Positions 6,131-12,915 of a stretch of 14,028 nucleotides of DNA are shown piece after piece; position 1 is the first letter of the stretch; each line of letters starts with the position of its first letter. The position numbers and the translations under genes are program-made. The notes beneath the pieces are model-generated. The model searched no databases. It saw only the letters and a list, made by a program, of their open reading frames with translations, and was not told where the DNA came from. The stretch lies in NCBI GenBank assembly GCA_023135545.1, contig JAGLSY010000290.1, positions 1 through 14,028 of the forward strand, in the 5' to 3' direction. Origin of the DNA: Thermoplasmata archaeon (lineage in GTDB: Archaea > Thermoplasmatota > Thermoplasmata > SG8-5 > JAGLSY01).

Positions 6131-9100
6131 TCAATAGTATCCAATTTTGAATGTTATAGTCGCTTGGTAGATGCCTTCAGCCGTGCCTCCCGGCACAGAG
6201 ACATACCAATTTATCATCGTGGCCCCGTATCCGTTGTAATCAGAGCCCCATGGCCCGTGGGCCGTCGTTCCATTTTTCGGTGCAGGTACAATCCAATAAG
6301 CCTGCGCCATGCTGGCATTTCCCCAGATTCCCCAAGGCTCGTTTGCCGCAGAGAAGGGCCTTCCAAATGTCCAGGATGAATTAATCTGGGTATTGGTGTC
6401 GTTTGCCAACGAGCTAGCAGTATTCACCGCCACGCTGGTCGCCGGTATGAATTTGGAATCGTCAGTCGTCATATTCAGTCGCGGGATCGAGACATTTGTG
6501 TAGTACGGCATGTTGGCCGAGCATGTTACCATGCTGGAGCCCAGGAATTTGTCATTGAAGCCAGGCGGCGCGTTTCCTGATGGATTGCCCGAGACCGTGA
6601 TGTTTGTGGACCTGAACACTCCGAATTCCTCGTATGTGATATTTTCAGCATCTGGATAATCTACATCATAAATTCTAAAACTGAAATCCCAGCTGAATGG
6701 ATCATTCAACGCCTGGATCTTATCATAAAGGCTGGATGCCGCCCCGTTCCCGAAGTTCTGCCCGTCTGCAGTGTGAGTTTGATTGCCCAATGTTATGTTG
6801 AAATAGATATTGTAATGGTCACCGGCTCCAGGATTTAGCCACCAGCTATCAAGGCCGAACTCATTGAATGTCGGGCTGTTGATGGGGTATGTCATTGCCG
6901 CGGCTTGTGCTGGCCCCTCTTCCCACTCTGCGCTGAATATACTTGTTCTGTTCTCATCGGTCCATGATGACCAGGGTTCAGAATCGGTATTCACCTTCCC
7001 CTCATCGTACCATGCGGTCAGATTTATCCTCACATTGTTGTTGCCGTCCAGTATCTCATCCACGGCCCCGAAGCTGTAATTGACCTCGGCGAAGAAGGTG
7101 TAGGTCTCGGACACATCCACCTGTTTGTTAAGCGTTGACAGGCCGCCTATCCCGTCGCTCTTTTTCCACATGCCCACATTGAAAATATGGGGGTACTCGC
7201 TTACCACTCTGATCTGGGTCGAGTCATCAAATAAATTGAAGTAGACCTTCATCGCGGATGCGCCCACAGCAAGAGAATAATCCGGTTTCGTCATCAATGG
7301 CTTGTTATCCACAGCAAATAATTGATGTCCAGCGAGCACGTTCGAGCCATCAGGGACCCTTCCAACGAATCCATTGCCCTCGTACATACTGTACATCTGG
7401 GCGTGTGTAGCATTGTATCCTACAACCAGTGCCCTTGAGCCATCGGATTTCCAGGAAACGCCGCGAAGGTCATCTGTGTCCCCGGTTCCGATCATCCTGT
7501 ACCAGGCCCCTCCAGTAGTGACCTTGAACAGATTGCCATTTGCACCGGGATCCGGGTCAAGGCCGCAAGCCAGTCCGAAATTAGAATTCAGATTCCATTC
7601 AATATCATACAACATGCATTTTGCAGGTATGGAGCCGTCATCCAGACCGTATTTCACATCCTCGGATTCGTTCAGGAAATATGCTCTGGGATAGTTATTG
7701 GTGGTCTCATAGCCGACCATGTAGAATTTATCAACACCATTGAATGTGATACCCTGGTACGTCTCGCCAGGTGTTTCCGATAATTTTTCCCATGTCAGGG
7801 TTCCGTAGTTATATCTATAAACAACACCTGAGCCAGAAAGGCTTCCGACGGCAATTGCGCAGTTTGTTCCGGATGCGATTGCATTGATGCCAGCATCCTG
7901 AAGGACAACAGCATCATCAATCTTCACAAGGCCGCCGGCCTCCGAATACGTGAAGGCATAGCCGCTTGGGCCAGCATCACCGACGATGAAGAATTTCGTA
8001 CCGTCGAAGCAAGTGCCTTTCAAGTTCATGCTTGATGCACTGAAGGAATGAAGCGAGAATATAGAGGCAAGGCCAGTGTCCGAGTTCGCAGTGTCGAAAT
8101 GAGGCGAGCCAGCTAGTACATCATTGTAAGTGTCGACATTGAGGTCCATGCCGTAGGCAACAGACCAGCCCATGTGTGCTCCGGCATTGTATGAGTAATT
8201 CCTGTAGTCCGCATCTGCCGCAGAAATTGTTCCAGATAGGCCGGCAGAGCCATTGAAGACATAAATGGCCCCAGCATCCGCTAATCCATTGTCATTGTAG
8301 GGTGCTCCGATGATAATGTCATCAACGCCGCCGCCTCCGATATCACCGGCATAGCTAACGCTGTAGCCGAATTTGTCGCCTGGGGATTCGCCGGTGAAGG
8401 TGAGGTCTCTACACCACATTTCACATTCTATAGTTAAATTATGGAGGATTGGGGTTAATACTCCATTGCCTATCATTTCGACTTTGTATCTTAACTCGTC
8501 TCCAGGAACCTCACTTGGGAAGGCATACCATAGACCGCTAGTTATTGCGGATTGGTTCCAGGTAGTACCCCCATCCCTTGAGATGTTTAACCAGGCCTTG
8601 GTTCCGCCGGGTATTGTGAGATCCCAATAAAGTTTAACAGCCGTTATATAACTGGAGGCTGTGGTGGTTGATGATGTATAATAGCCAGTGGAAGAATATG
8701 TCACCGGTTGGAGCCAAACCCTGAATGCCATACTCCACTCAGGAGACGTTAGATCACTTGTATCACTCCAAGAAGCCCCGCTGTCCGTACTCTTCCAAGC
8801 ATTTCCAATCGCTAGGCTGTCTTGGAATAACCAGCAATAATTAGCGATATTTGAACCTGTTTTTAGAACTATGAAATAAGTATCACCTTGGGTCACGACA
8901 TATGTAAATGAAGCATCAGCCCAAGTTTGTGTGCCTGAGCATGACACGCTAATTGTCGATGCTTCCAAGACCGTGCCCCCGGGCATTCCATCATTGTCAT
9001 TCGCATGAAGCTCAATAGGAACTGCCGTGCCAGTTCCGTAATAGAAATAAAGAGATATTCTGGTCAGCTTTCCAGAAGTTATCGGAACGAACTCTTCCGC

Positions 9101-12100
9101 AAACCAATAATTTTCAGTAGCGTATGAGTTTGAAGTTTCTTGTGATACATCCTGTTGTTCAGGAGCATAGCTCTCAGCTGTTAAATTCAGGTCCCCCCAG
9201 CTATTGGCAAAAACATTATTATTCGGATTGCTGGAGGCTAGAGAGCTTCCAGAAGCAGTGAAATCAGCTTGAGTCTCATCTTTTCTGGTAAGTAAAGAAT
9301 CATAATCACCATCGAACCAAAGGTAGGATTCTCCATTTCCTATATCTGGAGCACCAACAATGATATCGCTCTTACCGGCACCATCAGCATTTACATTACC
9401 AACATTAGCGACAGACCAGCCAAATCTGGTTGGTATGATCTCCTGAACTCGGATATACAAGTGGTCAATGTAAATTATTTCTAAATCTGTGTTTGCAAGG
9501 CTTCTATCTGAGTCAATCACTCCAATGTATAATATCCCACTGAATGAATCAAGAACCCCATCAGAATATGATTGGTTATTGTCATCATCACTGGTTTTTA
9601 CTAGTGAGAACATTTGTGTCCAATTGCTATCACCAACAGTTCCTAAGCCATTGGTTGAATAATAGAACTCGAATTCATCCCCCTCTGAATTTATTGTATG
9701 ATGTGCCTCAAGATATAGGGTAGCATCTTCTCCTGCTGGAATGTCAAAACTCCATTTGTGTTCAAGTAAGCTGGTTGGGCCAGGCATCTCTACAAAAGTC
9801 TGGACCTTGACAAAATCTGTAAATAAGCTTCTTCCTGGGGCATCTAATTTAACCCCGCCACAAGCGAAGTGCAAATATCCATTGTCCAGGAAGTTTGAAA
9901 TTGAAGGATCGTCATGGCCAGCGCCATCCATACCTGAAAATGAATGGGTTTTATCGGCCGACTCATAATTTGTGGAGGAAAGGAATGTCCATGTGCCTGC
10001 TGTGTTGTTCCAAATATATGACACTTCTGCACCAGAATCATCACTGTACCCCTCCCATTCAATGTATAATCCAGCAACATCTGCCGGGTTTTCGTTTATT
10101 GTGAAATTGAAATGATGGTAGGTGTAAGCATCTTTTGTAAGCATCGCGGTTGTACGCCTGGCATTATTAGATATAGCTATATTCGCATCTGTAAACCCAA
10201 CCTCTCCAGGAATATTGTTGGTGCTGTAAGAAGATAGGGCTGAGACATCCACGGCTTCAAATGACCATTTATCAATACCATAGCCAGTGCTGAAATCATA
10301 ATTGTAAAGGGTTCCCTGCACAAGTTCAAGGTCATCGATGTTCCACCCGGAAAATTGATTTGCATTATCTGAGCTTATTCCAAACCTTATCTGGAAAGCA
10401 CCCTGGCCATCTGCCAGTGTTGAAACATCATAAATTACTGGGTACCATCTATTAACATAATCATTGATCGCTGAGCCAATATTGTCCCATACACGAGTCC
10501 AGGCACTGATGCCGTTTTTCACTTCAATATATGCCATATCTGATGTATCTTCCTGCACGTTTAGACATCTATGGAATCTGAGATGAATGTTATTGGTGCC
10601 TGTTAAATCAATCAGAGGAGATGTGATCCAATATGCTGTGCTGGCTGTATCCTCATAATCTCCTGGATTGGATCCGAGTCCTGTAAGGTCATTACCAAGG
10701 CACATTGTCCCGGCTCCTGGTGTATGGTCTGCAGATGGATCTGCATGTCCTGCTGTAGAACCGCCAAGACCAGCGGGCACCGCGCGCTCCCATTCACCCA
10801 AGCCACCATAGCCAGTCCATCCTTTGTCAGTCTCAAAATCATCGCTCCAGGCAATACCAGAATCAGTCAAACCAGCAACCTCTTCTATTTCTTCATAATC
10901 ATTATCACTGGCTTGTGTTCTAAGATATCCATTTGGATTTGGATTTACAGTTCCGGAAATGGGCAGGTCATTATTTGCAAGAATGACGGTTGGTGTAGTC
11001 ACTAATTCCCCAGCCAATTCTTTTTTCGGGACTCTAAAAATGTACATATGGTCTATATAAATGGAATCCGTGTTGGTATTACCCTCAGTTCTATCCTGGT
11101 CAATTACTCCAATATAGAGGACACCATTGAAATCGCTTAAGGTTTCATCTGTGTATATTTGATAAATATCATCATCTGAAGTTTTTATTATGCTAACCAT
11201 CTTTATCCAGCCAGTATCACCAACAGTTCCCAAACCCGTTGTTGAATAATAGAAGTCAAAATCATCTCCCTCAGCATTAGCCGTGTGATTTGCTTCAATA
11301 TTGAAGGTGCAATCAGATCGTTCCGGTATATCTACAGTCCATTTATGCTCAATATATGACGATGCGCTACTGTAGGTAACTGATACATCATCTACATAAG
11401 CATCCTCACTTGTTGCATCTCTATACAGATAAAACCTGATCTTTAAATTTGGATTGTCATCTGCCGAAACAGGTAATGTGAATGATTTATCCGCATATGC
11501 TAATGTTCCTGTAAGCTCTTCAAGGATCACAAAGCCAGATCCAACATCGTATTCGGCTCTAAAATAGTCCACTCCAGAATCCAAGCCATTTGTGGCTACA
11601 GAATAATTTAATATTATGCTCGCCCAGCCTGTCGAATCAATTCCTTTTATAATACTACCTGTAGTCATTGTGTTTGCGCTTCCAAGGTCACAAGAGTATA
11701 TGCCAGTATTGACATTCTCAGTACTTACGAGGGGATCTGCATCAACAGTCCAGCCACCGGTTGCTAGATCTCCACTCTCAAATCCATCACTAAATAATGT
11801 ACCTGAGCTACCACCTACTTCCACAATCTCCTCATATTGGCCATCCTGCGTATGCGTCCATGTATAATCATTCTTCACGGTCCCACTCACATGGACATCT
11901 GCATCCGCAGTCTGCTCAGTTGGCGCATAATAAATATACGCCCCGTCATTCCCTGGCTCGCCGACAATTACCTCGTCTCCAGCTATGCCATCAGTATCTC
12001 CGGCACAGGCGACGGAGAACCCGAAATTCCCCTTCACAACACTGCCGGATAGTATCACATCAGCATTTGCCGCGGCTATTGGGATTGAGCCATCTCCGTA

Positions 12101-12901
12101 GAAAACATAAGCCCTGCCTTTTCCGGAATCATATTCCGGAGCCCCGATAATTATATCATCATTTCCTGCATTATCATAATTGCCGGCCGTGTTCACGCTG
12201 GCACCGAATTTATCTCCGGCGTTTTCTCCAGTTATGGCGACGTCCGCGACTCCGAACCCGAATGTTCCTCCGCCGAATATTGTCGAACCGCAGAAGATAA
12301 ATGCCTGGTCATCGGCAGGTGCGCCGATAATTATGTCATCATAGGCATCACCATCAATATTTCCAGCACTGGCCACATCCCAACCGAAGCCCGAGCTGGC
12401 ACTGCCGATGAGAATCACATCAGCATCCACTCTTGCCAGGCTTCCGATTATACTGGCTCCGCCGAAGAATACATAGGCCTCATCCGCACCCGGTGCTCCG
12501 ACAATAGTATCGTCATTCCCGTCGTTATTCACATCACCAGCATAGGAGATATTGAAACCCAGGAGATCATCGGTAGATGTGCCGGTCACATTCGCATATT
12601 CGGAGAGGTCGTCACCGGCACCATTTCCATTCGTTATCTCTACCTGGGTCCATGTGTTTGCCTCATGTTCGTATTTGTAGATATTTCCATTATCGCCCAC
12701 GGCTATCGCATATTCTCCGTTATCATGCCAGGTGATATCCCGGAAGGTAACCCCAGGTGAAGAAGGCAGGTCTACAAGTGGCACAGGGGGCATATCCTCG
12801 GCTATCGCAATCGGTGAGATAATAGCAAAGCTGGTGCTGAGTAATGCGGCCATGACGATTATGACCAGTATCTTTTTCAGCTTTGCCATATCACTTTTCA
12901 C
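6131..12901 (-). CDS. Giant secreted protein, 2256 aa: seven FG-GAP repeats nested inside a family propeller (paralogue 3)
   Basis: Signal peptide 1-34 (cleavage after Ala-Ile-Ala). Residues 50-92 are blade 1 of the family propeller. Then come seven FG-GAP repeats, cores near 114-137, 171-195, 231-255, 292-316, 1159-1185, 1510-1534 and 1577-1600, each of the form 'FGxSVxxAGDxxxDxxDDIIIGAP': a complete integrin-alpha-type seven-bladed propeller. It is interrupted at about 340-1155 and 1207-1499. The first insert holds two copies of a module (SGTV, YEEIxEV, jelly-roll, then a 110-residue domain beginning EHKW) plus an extra domain at 868-1036. The second holds a 'choice-of-anchor'-like domain (1255-1398), a beta-sandwich (1400-1498) and Asp-box-like STDSGASW and SRDGGTTW. 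Family blades 2-7 resume at about 1622-1900. The C-terminal domain, 1895-2256, ends GIYQATITFKIGYY. No catalytic residues, lipobox or C-terminal membrane helix seen; an adhesion or ligand-binding role is inferred. The start is GTG at 12899-12901, set by GAGGTGAT upstream. It lies 12 nt after the preceding gene. Confidence 0.88.
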   Translation of the reverse strand: MKSDMAKLKKILVIIVMAALLSTSFAIISPIAIAEDMPPVPLVDLPSSPGVTFRDITWHDNGEYAIAVGDNGNIYKYEHEANTWTQVEITNGNGAGDDLSEYANVTGTSTDDLLGFNISYAGDVNNDGNDDTIVGAPGADEAYVFFGGASIIGSLARVDADVILIGSASSGFGWDVASAGNIDGDAYDDIIIGAPADDQAFIFCGSTIFGGGTFGFGVADVAITGENAGDKFGASVNTAGNYDNAGNDDIIIGAPEYDSGKGRAYVFYGDGSIPIAAANADVILSGSVVKGNFGFSVACAGDTDGIAGDEVIVGEPGNDGAYIYYAPTEQTADADVHVSGTVKNDYTWTHTQDGQYEEIVEVGGSSGTLFSDGFESGDLATGGWTVDADPLVSTENVNTGIYSCDLGSANTMTTGSIIKGIDSTGWASIILNYSVATNGLDSGVDYFRAEYDVGSGFVILEELTGTLAYADKSFTLPVSADDNPNLKIRFYLYRDATSEDAYVDDVSVTYSSASSYIEHKWTVDIPERSDCTFNIEANHTANAEGDDFDFYYSTTGLGTVGDTGWIKMVSIIKTSDDDIYQIYTDETLSDFNGVLYIGVIDQDRTEGNTNTDSIYIDHMYIFRVPKKELAGELVTTPTVILANNDLPISGTVNPNPNGYLRTQASDNDYEEIEEVAGLTDSGIAWSDDFETDKGWTGYGGLGEWERAVPAGLGGSTAGHADPSADHTPGAGTMCLGNDLTGLGSNPGDYEDTASTAYWITSPLIDLTGTNNIHLRFHRCLNVQEDTSDMAYIEVKNGISAWTRVWDNIGSAINDYVNRWYPVIYDVSTLADGQGAFQIRFGISSDNANQFSGWNIDDLELVQGTLYNYDFSTGYGIDKWSFEAVDVSALSSYSTNNIPGEVGFTDANIAISNNARRTTAMLTKDAYTYHHFNFTINENPADVAGLYIEWEGYSDDSGAEVSYIWNNTAGTWTFLSSTNYESADKTHSFSGMDGAGHDDPSISNFLDNGYLHFACGGVKLDAPGRSLFTDFVKVQTFVEMPGPTSLLEHKWSFDIPAGEDATLYLEAHHTINSEGDEFEFYYSTNGLGTVGDSNWTQMFSLVKTSDDDNNQSYSDGVLDSFSGILYIGVIDSDRSLANTDLEIIYIDHLYIRVQEIIPTRFGWSVANVGNVNADGAGKSDIIVGAPDIGNGESYLWFDGDYDSLLTRKDETQADFTASGSSLASSNPNNNVFANSWGDLNLTAESYAPEQQDVSQETSNSYATENYWFAEEFVPITSGKLTRISLYFYYGTGTAVPIELHANDNDGMPGGTVLEASTISVSCSGTQTWADASFTYVVTQGDTYFIVLKTGSNIANYCWLFQDSLAIGNAWKSTDSGASWSDTSDLTSPEWSMAFRVWLQPVTYSSTGYYTSSTTTASSYITAVKLYWDLTIPGGTKAWLNISRDGGTTWNQSAITSGLWYAFPSEVPGDELRYKVEMIGNGVLTPILHNLTIECEMWCRDLTFTGESPGDKFGYSVSYAGDIGGGGVDDIIIGAPYNDNGLADAGAIYVFNGSAGLSGTISAADADYRNYSYNAGAHMGWSVAYGMDLNVDTYNDVLAGSPHFDTANSDTGLASIFSLHSFSASSMNLKGTCFDGTKFFIVGDAGPSGYAFTYSEAGGLVKIDDAVVLQDAGINAIASGTNCAIAVGSLSGSGVVYRYNYGTLTWEKLSETPGETYQGITFNGVDKFYMVGYETTNNYPRAYFLNESEDVKYGLDDGSIPAKCMLYDIEWNLNSNFGLACGLDPDPGANGNLFKVTTGGAWYRMIGTGDTDDLRGVSWKSDGSRALVVGYNATHAQMYSMYEGNGFVGRVPDGSNVLAGHQLFAVDNKPLMTKPDYSLAVGASAMKVYFNLFDDSTQIRVVSEYPHIFNVGMWKKSDGIGGLSTLNKQVDVSETYTFFAEVNYSFGAVDEILDGNNNVRINLTAWYDEGKVNTDSEPWSSWTDENRTSIFSAEWEEGPAQAAAMTYPINSPTFNEFGLDSWWLNPGAGDHYNIYFNITLGNQTHTADGQNFGNGAASSLYDKIQALNDPFSWDFSFRIYDVDYPDAENITYEEFGVFRSTNITVSGNPSGNAPPGFNDKFLGSSMVTCSANMPYYTNVSIPRLNMTTDDSKFIPATSVAVNTASSLANDTNTQINSSWTFGRPFSAANEPWGIWGNASMAQAYWIVPAPKNGTTAHGPWGSDYNGYGATMINWYVSVPGGTAEGIYQATITFKIGYY
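9446..9769 (-). repeat. Internal repeat, copy 2 (108-residue 'EHKW' domain) of the giant protein
   Basis: Encodes residues about 1045-1152, from 'LLEHKWSFDIP' to 'IIYIDHLYIRV'. It shares with copy 1 the signatures EHKW, FYYST-GLGTVGD, KTSDDD, LYIGVID-DR and IYIDH-YI-RV. Predicted beta-sandwich; family not recognised. It sits at the end of the first insert, just before FG-GAP blade 5. Confidence 0.8.
11027..11353 (-). repeat. Internal repeat, copy 1 (109-residue 'EHKW' domain) of the giant protein
   Basis: Encodes residues about 517-625, from 'IEHKWTVDIP' to 'SIYIDHMYIFRV'. With the preceding jelly-roll and the 'YEEIVEV' linker it forms the first of two related modules inside the insert between FG-GAP blades 4 and 5. 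Confidence 0.8.
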
Positions 12902-12907
12902 TCATTA

Positions 12908-12915
12908 ATCACCTC
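12908..12915 (-). promoter_or_regulatory. Shine-Dalgarno overlapping the upstream stop, setting a GTG start for the giant gene
   Basis: GAGGTGAT on the minus strand includes two bases of the TGA stop (12914-12916) of the partial upstream gene and lies 6 nt before GTG at 12901. An ATG at 12903-12905 opens a different frame that stops after 4 codons. The next in-frame ATG (12887-12889) is 18 nt from the site, too far. The GTG start is therefore preferred, and translational coupling with the upstream gene is likely. Confidence 0.7.

Noticed and set aside
6109..6144. A start 12 codons upstream for the 897-residue gene
   Set aside because: It would place an acidic stretch before the signal peptide, overlap the upstream gene, and ignore the strong GGAGATGAT directly before the ATG at 6108.
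8405..11884. Inteins as the explanation for the inserts in the giant protein
   Set aside because: No Cys/Ser start and His-Asn end with splicing or homing-endonuclease motifs; the inserts are beta-sandwich domains in propeller loops.
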